Shown here in pieces: positions 1-9,185 of a DNA stretch of 51,548 bases. Numbering within the stretch: the stretch's first letter is position 1; every line of letters starts with the position of its first letter. Position numbers and translations under genes: made by a program. The notes beneath the pieces were generated by a model that saw only the letters and a list, made by a program, of their open reading frames with translations, searched no databases and had not been told where the DNA came from. This DNA comes from Halieaceae bacterium. GTDB taxonomy: Bacteria; Pseudomonadota; Gammaproteobacteria; Pseudomonadales; Halieaceae. Where the stretch lies: positions 1 to 51,548 of the forward strand of contig JAAENL010000016.1 of the NCBI GenBank assembly GCA_024224435.1. The letters run 5' to 3'.

Positions 1-553
1 CTCGGAGCGCGTTACGGTGCGTCCTGCAAGACGCGAGAAATTGCGGGAAGATGCGCTTGTCATGATGGATATATTCAACGATGCCTGGCAGAAAAACTGG
101 GGATTTGTGCCGCTGGTGGCGTCGGAGTGGGTGGAGACGGTCAGCACTTTGAGTAAGCTAATGCCCGATGAATACATCCAGATTGCCGAGTACGATGGAG
201 AACCGGTAGCCTTTATCGTGGCGTTGCCCAACCTAAACGAGGCCATTCGAGACCTGGATGGGCGTCTTCTGCCTTTTGGCTGGGCCAAGTTACTGTGGCG
301 TATGAAGGTGCGTCACCCCGCAACAGCCCGGGTTCCCCTCATGGGGGTGAAGCTGGAGTTCCAGCATTCGCGGCTGGGTCCGACCTTCGCTTTTATGGTG
401 ATTGATGCGGTGCGCAGGGCTCTGCATGCCCGCGGCGTCAGGGACGTGGAAATGGGCTGGATACTCGAGGACAATGACGGCATGCGCAATATCATTGAAA
501 CCATAGGCGGTCAGGCGTATAAACGCTACCGCATGTATGAAAAAGAACTTTAA
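1..553 (+). CDS. GNAT-fold acyltransferase, C-terminal part (possible ceramide synthase)
   Basis: The reading frame is open through the left edge (frame starts at base 2), so this is the C-terminal part (about 184 residues) of a longer protein and the first GTG at 17 is not the true start. The visible part has the N-acyltransferase layout: a segment with NWGFVPL, a central strand (IQIAEYDGEPVAFIVALPN), and a C-terminal motif in which an acyl-acceptor protein typically ends (WILEDNDGMRNIIETIGG). Longer members of this family are roughly 370-390 residues. A GNAT-type protein acts as ceramide synthase in Caulobacter, so with a serine palmitoyltransferase gene 3 kb away, N-acylation of a sphingoid base is my inference, not a proven function. 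It is followed after 2 bases by a nucleotidyltransferase gene, with which it is probably co-transcribed. Confidence 0.7.
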   Translation, partial: SERVTVRPARREKLREDALVMMDIFNDAWQKNWGFVPLVASEWVETVSTLSKLMPDEYIQIAEYDGEPVAFIVALPNLNEAIRDLDGRLLPFGWAKLLWRMKVRHPATARVPLMGVKLEFQHSRLGPTFAFMVIDAVRRALHARGVRDVEMGWILEDNDGMRNIIETIGGQAYKRYRMYEKEL

Positions 554-555
554 CT

Positions 556-1374
556 ATGCAGCTTGATCCGGAAACGCATCAGATGACGGCCATCGTGTTG
601 GCAGGTGATCGCACCAAGGCGGATTCCCTGATCAATCACGTTAATGCTGGCAGCAAGGCGATGATTGATTTGGATGGCACACCCATGGTGCGCCGGGTAC
701 TCAATTCATTGCGCAGTGCGCGGGTGGTAAAGGCTATACACATGAGCGGTCCGGAGGCCAGCGAGGTCGCCACCGACGCAGCGTTACAGGGCTGGGTAGA
801 CAAGGGAGAAATTGACTGGCGCGAACCCGGGGCCAGTCCCAGCACCAGTGCTTATGACACCATGCGCAAGGTCTCCCCGGAAGAAGCCATATTGCTCACA
901 ACGGCGGATCACCCGCTGCTGACCTCGGAAATAGTGGACGCCTTTGGGCGGCAGAGTCTCGCAGATGATGTGGATGTGGCCGTAGGGCTGGCGCCCTATG
1001 CACTGGTCGCCGAGGCCTACCCCGGTATCAAGAAAACCGTGTTGCATTTCAGCGACGGTGATTTTTGTGGCTGCAATCTGTTTGCTTTTATTACTCCGGA
1101 GGGGCGTCGCGCGGCGCGCTTCTGGCGCAAGATCGAGCAGCAGCGCAAAAAGCCACTAGTGGTGATTGGCCTGTTGGGCTGGTGGGCGGTGATTCGCTAT
1201 CGCCTGGGCTGGTTGTCACTGGAAGAGGCATTAGCGAAACTGAGCAAGCGACTGGGATTGCGCATTCGCGCAGTCATCTTGCCATACGCTAATGCAGCCA
1301 TTGATGTGGATTCCATTGCTGACTTGATGTTGGTAAAGGGCGCCATGGAAAAGGCCGCCGCTGAAGACGCCTGA
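556..1374 (+). CDS. MobA-like NTP transferase (sugar/alcohol nucleotidyltransferase fold)
   Basis: The 272-residue product has the GT-A/NTP-transferase fold of the MobA family. The N-terminal nucleotide-binding segment TAIVLAGDR (residues 13-21) is a variant of the LAGG signature, followed by a GSKAMIDLDGTPM stretch and a TTADHPLL segment carrying the metal-binding aspartate near residue 116. The gene begins 2 bases after the upstream acyltransferase stop; an internal ATG at 592, directly before MTAIVLAG, is an alternative start. Family members activate small molecules or sugars as NDP derivatives. The context of lipid synthesis genes suggests it could supply an activated head group, but the substrate cannot be told from sequence. 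It ends 6 bases from a convergent phosphoesterase gene. Confidence 0.75.
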   Translation: MQLDPETHQMTAIVLAGDRTKADSLINHVNAGSKAMIDLDGTPMVRRVLNSLRSARVVKAIHMSGPEASEVATDAALQGWVDKGEIDWREPGASPSTSAYDTMRKVSPEEAILLTTADHPLLTSEIVDAFGRQSLADDVDVAVGLAPYALVAEAYPGIKKTVLHFSDGDFCGCNLFAFITPEGRRAARFWRKIEQQRKKPLVVIGLLGWWAVIRYRLGWLSLEEALAKLSKRLGLRIRAVILPYANAAIDVDSIADLMLVKGAMEKAAAEDA

Positions 1375-1380
1375 TTGGCC

Positions 1381-2313
1381 TCACCCCGGCACTGCAGCTG
1401 CGTGGGTGCCCCGGCGCAGTTGAACGAGGCGCTGTGACCCCTCACCGAAACTATCCCTGTCCCTGCTGTACTGACGCACTGCAATATTGACCTGCCAGCC
1501 CGCCGCATTGGGTTGTATTTCGTAGCGGTTGTACTGTGCGGTATCTGCGCCGTGCAGCCCAAGCGCTGACGCCGAGGGCAGGGCGATAACGGGGAGGTTG
1601 CCGGCGCGGGTGTCCAGCTCACTAAAATGCGCCCGATGTCCATGGCCATGCAGGACCAGTTCTGCGCCGCAGTCTTCCAGTATGGTTTGCAACTGGCCCG
1701 CATTCGTCAGCCGTTTGCGCCACTTCTCCAGTCCGACAACGGGGCTGTGGTGCAGATAAACCACCCGGAACAGTCCACGTGCGGCCGTTTCCGCCAAAAG
1801 AGCGGGCAGCCTTTCAAGCTGTTCCGTTGCCAGTGTGCCGGTGGCCATCAGCGGTGGCTTGGGGGACCCGGTGGACAGGCCAATGAAGGCTATATTGCCG
1901 CGGATACGCCGGCTGGGAAAGTGAATGCCGTTATCATCCGGAGAGTCCGAGGCCATATAGTCGCGCCACAGGGCGTAGGTCTGTGCCTCGGGTGCCGCAA
2001 CGCAGCTGTCGTGGTTGCCGGGCACGAGTGCCACCTTCGAGGGGTCTCCCAGCTGCTGCAGCCAGTCGCGTGCTTGCTCGAACTCCGAGGGTAGGCCGAC
2101 ATGTGTCAGGTCCCCGGTGACCAGCAGCTGATCCACCTGCTCCAGGTTCAAGTCTCGCTGCAGCGCGTCCAGCACTTCCCGTCGATGCTCGAAACGGCGT
2201 TTGCGTCGCCAGGACAGGTAGCCCAGCGCCCGTTTATTGAGCAGCTCGCGCAGGCGCACTCCGTCTAGTGAACTCAGGTGCGGATCGGATAATTGTGCGA
2301 AGTGTTGCGGCAT
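1381..2313 (-). CDS. Calcineurin-like metallophosphoesterase
   Basis: This 310-residue protein has the full set of binuclear metallophosphoesterase motifs in order: D-x-H (SDPHLSS, residues 8-14), GDxxH-type (VTGDLTHVG), GNHD (VPGNHDS) and the C-terminal GHGHRAH. I chose the ATG at 2313 because the conserved fold begins right there (MPQHFAQLSDPH); an open extension to 2412 lacks family similarity. No signal peptide is seen, so it is cytoplasmic. It is the last gene of the ACP-SPT-MurA transcription direction, 159 bp behind murA, so it may be in that operon or have its own promoter. Substrate is unknown; a role in lipid or nucleotide-lipid hydrolysis (LpxH-like chemistry) is only contextual. 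Confidence 0.85.
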   Translation of the reverse strand: MPQHFAQLSDPHLSSLDGVRLRELLNKRALGYLSWRRKRRFEHRREVLDALQRDLNLEQVDQLLVTGDLTHVGLPSEFEQARDWLQQLGDPSKVALVPGNHDSCVAAPEAQTYALWRDYMASDSPDDNGIHFPSRRIRGNIAFIGLSTGSPKPPLMATGTLATEQLERLPALLAETAARGLFRVVYLHHSPVVGLEKWRKRLTNAGQLQTILEDCGAELVLHGHGHRAHFSELDTRAGNLPVIALPSASALGLHGADTAQYNRYEIQPNAAGWQVNIAVRQYSRDRDSFGEGSQRLVQLRRGTHAAAVPG

Positions 2314-2435
2314 AGCGGGCAGGGATCCTCCTCTGGTGCCAAGTGTACCACCGCAGCGAATGTAGACACCTGGATTGCTTGATTGAGTGCCGTGGCTGGC
2401 AAATATCTGCACTCATTTTCGGCACTGCGCGAAGC

Positions 2436-2451
2436 TGGTCACCGGTGACCA
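2436..2451. promoter_or_regulatory. 16-bp perfect palindrome between murA and the phosphoesterase
   Basis: TGGTCACCGGTGACCA is a perfect palindrome in the 159-bp gap downstream of murA and upstream of the phosphoesterase gene. It has no loop and no following T-run in either direction, so it looks more like a dimeric protein-binding site than a terminator. Confidence 0.35.
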
Positions 2452-2472
2452 AACAGTGTTGCATAAAGATCG

Positions 2473-3723
2473 TTAAACGCGCCGGATGTTTGCGCCAAGT
2501 TCCTGCAGTTTGGTATCGATGTTGGCGTAGCCGCGATCCAGATGATACACCCGGTCGATGGTCGTTTCGCCGTCGGCAGCCAGTGCCGCGATGATGAGTG
2601 AGGCAGAGGCACGAAGGTCCGTGGCCATGACAGGCGCGCCCTGCAGGCGCTCCTTGCCTCGCACGATAGCGGTGTGACCCTGTAGCTCGATGTCTGCGCC
2701 CATGCGTTGTAATTCGGCAACATGCATGAAGCGGTTTTCGAAGATGTTCTCTACGACCGTGGCGGACCCTTCCGCCAGAGTATTCAGTGCCATGAACTGA
2801 GCTTGCATATCGGTTGGGAAGGCGGGGTATGGGGCCGTGGTGATATTGGTGGCCGTGCAGCGCTTGCCGTTGGTACGGAGTCGGATCCAGTCTTTGCCAA
2901 GCTCCATCTTGCAACCGGCTTGCTCCAGCTTGCCCAGCACATGATGCAGAAAATCGGGTGCTGTATCGAGCACGGTGATATCGCCGCGGGTAGCGGCAGC
3001 GGCGGTCAGGAACGTGCCGGTCTCGATGCGATCGGGGGGTACTCTATGGCTCGTACCGTGCAGGGAGGTGACACCCTCGATAGTGATTGTGCTGGTCCCG
3101 GCCCCCTCAATTTTTGCGCCCATTGCACACAGGAGTTGTGCGAGATCGGGAATCTCTGGTTCCAGCGCGCAGTTGTCCAGCGTCGTAACGCCCTCGGCAA
3201 GTGCAGCTGCCATCAGAAGGTTTTCCGTAGCGGTTACAGAGGGGGCGTCAAAGGTATACTGCGCTCCCTTCAAACGCGGCGCTCTCGCCTTGATGTACCC
3301 GGCTTCGATACGAATATCTGCGCCCAGCGCCTGCAGCCCCGTAATGTGCTCGTTGACCGGTCTAGTGCCGATTGCACAGCCCCCGGGAAGCGACACATCG
3401 GCCTCACCGAAGCGCGCCAGAAGTGGGCCTAGCAGCAGGATGGAAGCGCGTATGGTCTTCACCATTTCATAGGGGGCATGTACTGAGTGCACGCTGCTGC
3501 AATCGAGTCTTAGATCCGTATCTTCGCGCTCTACCTTGGCGCCGAGCAGTTCGATCAGCTGCAGTACGGTACCGATGTCTCGCACCCCCGGGACGTTGCT
3601 GATATGCATTGGTTCGGCGCTTAGCAGGGTGGCGGCGATAATCGGCAGTGCCGCGTTCTTGGCGCCGGCTACGCGAACTTCACCGCACAGTGGGCCATTG
3701 CCGGTAATGATGATTTTGTCCAT
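2473..3723 (-). CDS. murA: UDP-N-acetylglucosamine 1-carboxyvinyltransferase (MurA)
   Basis: MurA transfers enolpyruvate from PEP to UDP-GlcNAc, the first committed step of peptidoglycan synthesis. The 416-residue product is full length (E. coli MurA is 419) and keeps Lys22 in GAKNAALP, the catalytic Cys116 in [11 protein letters not shown], the DRIETGTFL segment and the C-terminal [12 protein letters not shown] and DLRASASL blocks. The start ATG overlaps the SPT stop by one base (TAATG), so translation is coupled to SPT. That location is odd: gammaproteobacterial murA usually lies near ibaG/hisG. Either murA has moved here as the only copy or this is a second, lipid-locus-specific paralog. 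The sequence shows no loss of a key residue. Confidence 0.95.
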   Translation of the reverse strand: MDKIIITGNGPLCGEVRVAGAKNAALPIIAATLLSAEPMHISNVPGVRDIGTVLQLIELLGAKVEREDTDLRLDCSSVHSVHAPYEMVKTIRASILLLGPLLARFGEADVSLPGGCAIGTRPVNEHITGLQALGADIRIEAGYIKARAPRLKGAQYTFDAPSVTATENLLMAAALAEGVTTLDNCALEPEIPDLAQLLCAMGAKIEGAGTSTITIEGVTSLHGTSHRVPPDRIETGTFLTAAAATRGDITVLDTAPDFLHHVLGKLEQAGCKMELGKDWIRLRTNGKRCTATNITTAPYPAFPTDMQAQFMALNTLAEGSATVVENIFENRFMHVAELQRMGADIELQGHTAIVRGKERLQGAPVMATDLRASASLIIAALAADGETTIDRVYHLDRGYANIDTKLQELGANIRRV

Positions 3724-4925
3724 TACGCTTTCTTGTCGATGGAAATTACGCCGTTCTCGATGAGTCCGGCGTAGGCGGCAATGATGGTGTCGATCTGCGC
3801 ACTGGAGTGCGCGGCACTGACACTGTTGCGGAGTAAAAAGTTCGTCGAGGGTGAGGCTGGCGGAACCACGAGGTTGACGTATACGCCTGCGTCCAGCAGT
3901 GCCTGCCAGCCCTGGATGGTGGCAGATCGGTCCTCCATTTCCACGGCGACGACCGGACTGGCTGAGGGGCCCACGCCCAGGCCAAGCGCCTTCAATCCAT
4001 CATACAGCTGATGAGCGTTGTTCCACAGATTTTCACGCAGCTCGGGCTGTGCCGTAATGATACGCAAGGCCTCACGAGTGGAGGCGACGACGGAGGGCGA
4101 GGAAGAGGCTGTGAATATGTAGGCGCTGATGCAGTACCGTATCGCTTCCAGCTCTGGATGATGGCTTACACAAAAGCCACCGATGGAGCCCAGGCTTTTG
4201 CTAAAGGTGCCTACAGAGAAGTCGACATCGTCCTCGACGCCCGCCGCCTGTGCTGCGCCGCGGCCGGTCTGTCCGAGCACGCCCATGGAGTGCGCTTCAT
4301 CGACTAGCAAGTAGCCGCCGTACTCGCGTTTGACCGCCGCGATTTCCTTGAGCGGCGCTACGTCACCCAGCATCGAGTATATGCCTTCCGCGATGATCAG
4401 TGCGCTCCCGGCGCGATCGCCCAGTCGGCGCATGCGTTTGGCGAGGTCCTCTGGGTTATTGTGCTTGAAGCGGATAATTTCCGCGCCACTTTGCTTGACA
4501 CCGGAATAGATGCTGGCATGGCTGTCGCCGTCGAGCAGGATGGTCTCCCCGGGCCCTGCGAGCGTGGCGCACATGCCCATGGTAGCGGAGTAGCCAGTAG
4601 AAAAAACGATAGCGTGGTCCACACCGTAAAAATCGGCGATCTCCGTCTCCAGGGCCTGATGCTCGGCGAAGGAACCATTGGCAAGGCGCGAGCCGGTGGT
4701 GCCTGTGCCCCACTGCTCGGCGGCCTGTTGGGCGGCCCTGATACAGCGCGGGTCGCATGACATACCCAAATAGTTGTTGGTGCCTGCCAGGATGACGTTC
4801 TTGCCCTGCACGGTGCCCTCGGTAGCAGAGAGGATTTGCTCTGCCACGGCACCGAAGGGCGCGATGTCGCGCTCAGCCAGATCTGCCTGAAAACTTGCCA
4901 TGGACTGGAATTTGTCGAAGAGCAT
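3723..4925 (-). CDS. spt: Serine palmitoyltransferase-like alpha-oxoamine synthase
   Basis: This PLP enzyme (400 residues) condenses an acyl thioester with an amino acid. It has the alpha-oxoamine synthase landmarks: GTNNYLGM (48-55), [10 protein letters not shown] (75-84), DSHASIY with the PLP-stacking His136, DEAHSMG (209-215) and the Schiff-base Lys243 in GTFSKSLGS. The N-terminal [16 protein letters not shown] closely matches bacterial serine palmitoyltransferases (for example the Sphingomonas enzyme) rather than BioF or Kbl. The ATG at 4925 is preferred over 5003 because the SPT fold starts there and an AAGGGG precedes it. It follows the ACP gene by 37 bp and is coupled to murA. It is expected to make 3-ketosphinganine from serine and palmitoyl thioester. 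A cysteate-using capnine synthase is the main alternative. Confidence 0.88.
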   Translation of the reverse strand: MLFDKFQSMASFQADLAERDIAPFGAVAEQILSATEGTVQGKNVILAGTNNYLGMSCDPRCIRAAQQAAEQWGTGTTGSRLANGSFAEHQALETEIADFYGVDHAIVFSTGYSATMGMCATLAGPGETILLDGDSHASIYSGVKQSGAEIIRFKHNNPEDLAKRMRRLGDRAGSALIIAEGIYSMLGDVAPLKEIAAVKREYGGYLLVDEAHSMGVLGQTGRGAAQAAGVEDDVDFSVGTFSKSLGSIGGFCVSHHPELEAIRYCISAYIFTASSSPSVVASTREALRIITAQPELRENLWNNAHQLYDGLKALGLGVGPSASPVVAVEMEDRSATIQGWQALLDAGVYVNLVVPPASPSTNFLLRNSVSAAHSSAQIDTIIAAYAGLIENGVISIDKKA

Positions 4926-4962
4926 GTGCTTTGCTACCCCTTGCGTGGCGGCAGGATGGCCG

Positions 4963-5205
4963 TTAGAGGTTGAGTTCCCTGACTTTCTTTGCCAGGTCGC
5001 CAATGGTATTCACGTCGGGCAGGATATTGAGCGGGATGGAAATATCGAAGTGGTCCTCGATTTTTTCGATGAACTCCATGACTTCAAGTGAACTGAGGCC
5101 GATGTCGGCAACCAGGGAGATTTCCTCGGTCAGTACCAGGCTCTTCTTGTTGTGCGCTGCAAGTGCACTGTAGAGAAAGTCGAGGTATTCCTGATATTCG
5201 GTCAT
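4963..5205 (-). CDS. Acyl carrier protein dedicated to the SPT locus
   Basis: An 80-residue acidic ACP. The phosphopantetheine-attachment serine is Ser39 in DIGLSSLEVMEFI; the canonical D-S-L is S-S-L here, as seen in specialised non-FabF ACPs. The helix-II acidic face (EFIEKIEDHF) and a helix-III segment (DVNTIGDLAKKV) are present. ATG at 5205 is chosen because the ACP fold starts at MTEYQEYL; the upstream 15 residues of the open frame look non-coding. It is the first gene of the ACP-SPT-MurA unit, like the spt-acp arrangement of Caulobacter, and would deliver the acyl group to SPT or to the acyltransferase. A Sfp-type PPTase gene at 24.8 kb may activate it. Confidence 0.9.
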   Translation of the reverse strand: MTEYQEYLDFLYSALAAHNKKSLVLTEEISLVADIGLSSLEVMEFIEKIEDHFDISIPLNILPDVNTIGDLAKKVRELNL

Positions 5206-5281
5206 AACTTGCCGCCCTTGCGCCTGGCAGGGTAAATCGCTAGATTTCAAAGGCTCGAACTATACCCACGGAAGAATGGTA

Positions 5282-6328
5282 ATGCCAGTCATTTGGTTGA
5301 TCGACGCCTACCGCGCAGGTGAGCGGGGGCAAGTGCGCGCTCTGGCGGATGCCTTGGGCTGGCCTTGCGAAACGAAGACTCTGCGTTACCGCAAACACGT
5401 GGTTTTACCCCACGTATTGGGCAGGACGACATTACGGGGGATTGATGCCGCGTCTGCCGCATCGCTGCAGGCGCCCTGGCCGGATCTGGTTATTTCCAGT
5501 GGAGTGCGCAATGAGCCTGTGTGTCGCTGGATTCGCGAGCAGTCTGGTGGGCAGGCGCGTTATGTACACGTGGGTCGGCCTTGGGCGTCGTTGGATTCTT
5601 TCGATCTGGTCATTACTACGCCCCAATACCGCGTTCCCGAGGAACCCAACGTAGTTAATAATACACTCACGCTGCATAGCATTACGCCAGAGCGCCTGGC
5701 GCAGGCCCGGCGCGAATGGGCGCCGACATTTCAAGCGCTGCCGCAACCGCGCATCGCTGTCATCGCGGGCGGGGATAGTGGCCCCTTTACGTTTGGCGCT
5801 GGCGCGGCAGCTCGTCTTGGGCGCGAAGCCTCTCAGTTTGCGAGCGTGCAGGAGGGTTCTTTGATGGTGAGCACCAGCTCCCGCACTCGGCCCGCGGCAG
5901 TAGCTGCGCTAAAGGACCATGTTCGCGGACCACACTATTTCTATCACTGGAAAAGCGGCGACCCCGCGAATCCCTATCTGGGGATCCTCGGCTGGGCGGA
6001 TCGACTTGTCGTCACAGCAGATAGCATTGCCATGCTGTCCGAAGCCTGCGCCACAGGCAAGCCGGTACGCATGTTCGACCTGGGTGGTATGCGCGCAGAG
6101 CCCGACAGGACTCGTCGGGACTTTCGACTGGGGGGGATGCTTTACGGCTTTATGATGCGCTGGTTGTGGAAACCCCTGAGTCGCGACATCACGCTGGTGC
6201 ACGCGAGGCTGCGCGGGTCCGGGGGCGCGACCTGGTCGGACGAATTACTGGGTACCGCGCGGCGGCCTGCGCAAACGGACATGCAGCATGCGGTAGACGC
6301 CGTGCAACAATTACTTGATCAAGTCTGA
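5282..6328 (+). CDS. ELM1-family protein (COG3660), copy 1; putative lipid glycosyltransferase
   Basis: A 348-residue member of the family named after plant mitochondrial fission protein ELM1, whose bacterial members are suspected GT-B-like glycosyltransferases. Visible family marks: VIWLIDAYRAGERGQVRALA at the N-terminus, PWPDLVISSGVRNEPV, VHVGRPWA, and the C-terminal NPYLGILGWADRLVVTADSIAMLSEA, which resembles the nucleotide-binding half of GT-B enzymes. GGAAG at 5270-5274 sits 7 bases before the ATG at 5282, so this start beats the ATG at 5276. It is transcribed divergently from the ACP gene and its 3' end overlaps the ABC transporter gene by 18 bp, tail to tail. Function in sugar addition to the lipid is inference. 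Confidence 0.8.
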   Translation: MPVIWLIDAYRAGERGQVRALADALGWPCETKTLRYRKHVVLPHVLGRTTLRGIDAASAASLQAPWPDLVISSGVRNEPVCRWIREQSGGQARYVHVGRPWASLDSFDLVITTPQYRVPEEPNVVNNTLTLHSITPERLAQARREWAPTFQALPQPRIAVIAGGDSGPFTFGAGAAARLGREASQFASVQEGSLMVSTSSRTRPAAVAALKDHVRGPHYFYHWKSGDPANPYLGILGWADRLVVTADSIAMLSEACATGKPVRMFDLGGMRAEPDRTRRDFRLGGMLYGFMMRWLWKPLSRDITLVHARLRGSGGATWSDELLGTARRPAQTDMQHAVDAVQQLLDQV

Positions 6329-8053
6329 TAGCGCCCCGGTCTCCTGTAACCGGGCTCCTCCGCCCTGCATCTTATAGACGCGATCTGCGGCCTGAACGAG
6401 TGCGCGGTTGTGGGAAATCGCAAGGATAGTGAGCTGTCCCTTGAGAGATTCCATGGTCTGGCAAACCGCTTCCTCACTTTCTCGGTCCAGCGCGCTGGTT
6501 GCTTCGTCCAGCACCAGTAAGCGGGGCTGGTTCACCAGCGCGCGGGCAATGGCAATACGCTGGCGTTGACCGCCGGACAGTTTGCCTCCCCGTTCGCCGA
6601 CAACTGTGTCAATGCCGTCTGGCATGGCACTGATAAACCCCCAGGCGTTCGCCGCATGCAGGGCTCTCTCGGCATCTTCCACCCGGAGCGCCGGGTCACC
6701 GAGGGTGACATTGTGCAGCACGGTATCGTGCAGCAGAATAGTGTCCTGGGGAACGTACCCAATCAGATTGCGCCACTGCTTCAGGTCGACTTCCTGTAAT
6801 GGCCGCCCGTCGACCAGGATACGGCCTGAGGTGGGCGACAACAGACCGATGGTGAGATCTACGATGGTGGTTTTGCCGGTGCCCGAGGGCCCCACCAGCG
6901 TGGTAAGGGAGCCCGCATCGATATCCATCGAGAGCTTCTCGAATACGGCGTGATTGTCGTAGCTGAAGCCCACATTTTCGAACTGGATGCTGTGTTCCAG
7001 TTTTGCCGCTGCGCTGCCGCCCACATGCTCCTCTGCACTGTTGGCGGCAGTGATCGAATCCAGCAGAGCCCAATAGGCGCTCTCCCCCTGGGCTAATTTC
7101 TGATATTGCTTCTGAACCTTGCCGAAGAAGTTGAAAGCCCGACCCAGGCCGACCACCAGCACCATGACCACCGGCAAACCGATGGCAAACGTGTCGATGG
7201 CCAGAAACACACCCAAACAGATAAAACCGGTGAACATCAGTTCCTGGCCAGAGCTAAGCAATGCACTGCTAATGACTTGCTTGCGCAGTGCCTTGTTGAG
7301 TCGGTTGGTGTCATTTGCCAGTACCTGGTCGGCCAGGTGTTCCCGCGCCATGGCTTTTAGCGGTTTTACCGATTGCAACGTGTCGGTGAGATTGGACATT
7401 AGAGAGGTCATCAATCGCGTTTGCTTCAAACCCGCCTTGCGGGAAATCTGCACCAGGAAGTGTGACAGCCCAATCACAATGGCGCCGGCGGCGATGCCCA
7501 CCAAGGAGGCTTGCCAGGAAAGTGCGAATGCCACAGTGGCATAGACGATGGCCTGTATAAGGTAGGTGATGGCAGTCGCGCCATTGATGAAAGCAGTGGA
7601 CGCCCGCTGTGCTTCGGAGGCGAGGGCGTTGGTCAATTTGCCAACGGGCTGGTGTAAAAAATACTCCCACTTACTGCGCAGTATTACCCGCAGCAGTTGC
7701 AGGCGCAGGTCTGTGCTGACCTGCGCCGCCGTGTAGCCGACCTGTCGCTGTCCGATCAGGAGAAAGATAGACTTGAACGCGACGCCACCCAGAATAATCA
7801 GCAGCATATTGCCCAGCGTAGGTGCGATGCCAATGCCAGCCAGTGTATCCAGCACTGTGCGCTCGAAGTCACTCTGCGAGGCAGCCTCCGCCCCCGGCAG
7901 CATGCCGGTTGCTTCTGGTCCCAGCGCGATAGTCAGCAGTGGCAGCAGCGCTGATAGGCCGATGCCCTCTGCGGCACCAGACAGGAGCAGCGCAACAATC
8001 ATAAGGGTTGACTGCCACGGATAGCCTCGGAAGAATCCCAGCATCAGCTTCAT
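6311..8053 (-). CDS. MsbA-like ABC exporter (fused membrane and ATPase domains)
   Basis: A 580-residue half-transporter: about six membrane segments in the first 320 residues (for example LMIVALLLSGAAEGIGLSAL and VVMVLVVGLGRAF), then an ATPase domain with Walker A VGPSGTGKTT near residue 390, the signature LSGGQRQRIAIARAL near 495, Walker B LLVLDEATSALD near 515 and the switch His in LAISHNRAL. Such exporters flip lipids or lipid-linked glycans across the inner membrane. It lies downstream of and in line with LptF and LptG genes (64-bp gap), so lipid export is the natural guess. It could be a general multidrug or polysaccharide exporter, but the neighbourhood favours the locus lipid. Confidence 0.88.
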   Translation of the reverse strand: MKLMLGFFRGYPWQSTLMIVALLLSGAAEGIGLSALLPLLTIALGPEATGMLPGAEAASQSDFERTVLDTLAGIGIAPTLGNMLLIILGGVAFKSIFLLIGQRQVGYTAAQVSTDLRLQLLRVILRSKWEYFLHQPVGKLTNALASEAQRASTAFINGATAITYLIQAIVYATVAFALSWQASLVGIAAGAIVIGLSHFLVQISRKAGLKQTRLMTSLMSNLTDTLQSVKPLKAMAREHLADQVLANDTNRLNKALRKQVISSALLSSGQELMFTGFICLGVFLAIDTFAIGLPVVMVLVVGLGRAFNFFGKVQKQYQKLAQGESAYWALLDSITAANSAEEHVGGSAAAKLEHSIQFENVGFSYDNHAVFEKLSMDIDAGSLTTLVGPSGTGKTTIVDLTIGLLSPTSGRILVDGRPLQEVDLKQWRNLIGYVPQDTILLHDTVLHNVTLGDPALRVEDAERALHAANAWGFISAMPDGIDTVVGERGGKLSGGQRQRIAIARALVNQPRLLVLDEATSALDRESEEAVCQTMESLKGQLTILAISHNRALVQAADRVYKMQGGGARLQETGALSDLIK

Positions 8054-8117
8054 GAGGACACTCCTCTCGCGGTGGTGGCACGGGGCAATATTTCAGGCGT
8101 CACGGTTGTTTTGCTCC

Positions 8118-9185
8118 TCACCAACGCATGCGACGCAGCAGCATCAGCGCGCATGCCAGAATGACCAGTGTCGGCAGCAGGGCTACCAAGGGAATGCTCC
8201 AGTTGAGCAACTGCCCCAGAGAGAAAATGATCTGGCTGCCGAGGTAGAAAAGTATACCGACAACGGCCCCAATCCCGATATTTACTCCGTAACTGCGATC
8301 GCGCCCAGCCGTCACGCTGGCGCTCAGGGGGGTGGCCAGTAGTACCATCGCCCACACGGTCAGCGGCATCAACAGGTTTTGCCAAAAGCGGTTCAGGAAT
8401 CTCTCATAAGGCTGCCCGTTGCTGGCAAGATATTGGCTATATTGGTGGAGGATGGACAGGTTCATGCTGTCGTGGTTCAGTGCCAGCGTTGGCAGTTCGC
8501 TGCTCGACCAGAGGTTAGGTATGGCCAGTTCCTGGTGGTCACGGGTGACCAGTCGATCGTCCTCGAGAACTTTTTCCCTCGCGTCCCGGAACCGCCAGCT
8601 ACGATCTTCGCTCACCTCCGCGGTATCGGCCCGCAATGCTTGCTGCAGCTGGCCGGTGTCATCGAAAGAAAACAGGCTGATATAGCCCGGGGTGTTGTCT
8701 TCGGTCATGCGCAGCAGTTGAATATAGCGCTTGCCATCGGTGGACCAAACCCCGCCGGGTATCCAGCCGCCGTCGCCCTCGCGCAGTGACTGTCTGTTTT
8801 GCTCCGCCCGTTGTTGTAATTGTGGAGTGACGTACTCGAGGCAGAGCCACAGTGAGCCCATCAGCAGTAGCGTTGGTAGAGTGATGGCCTGCAGCAGCTT
8901 GCCCGGGGGGAAGCCGGTGCAGCTGATCACGGTGAGCTCGTTGTGTCGGTCTAGCCCCGCCAGAGCTACGATACTTCCAAGCAGTGCGATGACGGGCGCG
9001 AGACTGACCAATTGGTTGGGCAGGATAAGCAGGCTATAGCGCGCCGCCGCCAGCGTCGTGTACTCGTTATTGGTGCGTTCCAATTCCTGCGTAAAACCGA
9101 TGAGGAAAAACACCGCTCCGAGCACTGCCATCACCAGTAACCACCCCTGAAGCAAGTTGATACCGATATAACGCTGCAGGATCAT
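8118..9185 (-). CDS. lptG: LptG-type permease of an LPS-like lipid transporter
   Basis: The 355-residue product has the LptF/LptG architecture: three N-terminal membrane helices (from MILQRYIGINLLQGWLL), a periplasmic beta-jellyroll of about 150 residues (GKRYIQLLRM... region), and three C-terminal helices (PLTVWAMVLLATPL, NIGIGAVVGILFYLG, LVALLPTLVILACALMLL). ATG at 9185 overlaps the LptF stop (ATGA), so the two are coupled. The first 23 residues of the longer open frame are not LptG-like. LptG with LptF and LptB moves LPS from the inner membrane to the periplasmic bridge. Standard lptFG sits divergent to pepA; here it is in a lipid locus without pepA. Confidence 0.88.
   Translation of the reverse strand: MILQRYIGINLLQGWLLVMAVLGAVFFLIGFTQELERTNNEYTTLAAARYSLLILPNQLVSLAPVIALLGSIVALAGLDRHNELTVISCTGFPPGKLLQAITLPTLLLMGSLWLCLEYVTPQLQQRAEQNRQSLREGDGGWIPGGVWSTDGKRYIQLLRMTEDNTPGYISLFSFDDTGQLQQALRADTAEVSEDRSWRFRDAREKVLEDDRLVTRDHQELAIPNLWSSSELPTLALNHDSMNLSILHQYSQYLASNGQPYERFLNRFWQNLLMPLTVWAMVLLATPLSASVTAGRDRSYGVNIGIGAVVGILFYLGSQIIFSLGQLLNWSIPLVALLPTLVILACALMLLRRMRW

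Noticed and set aside
2234-2914. A 226-residue reverse frame overlapping murA and the phosphoesterase
   Set aside because: It is an out-of-frame shadow of two well-supported genes.
3723-4925. Capnine (cysteate) synthase instead of serine palmitoyltransferase
   Set aside because: The N-terminal [16 protein letters not shown] and neighbouring ACP fit bacterial SPT best; cysteate use cannot be wholly excluded from sequence.
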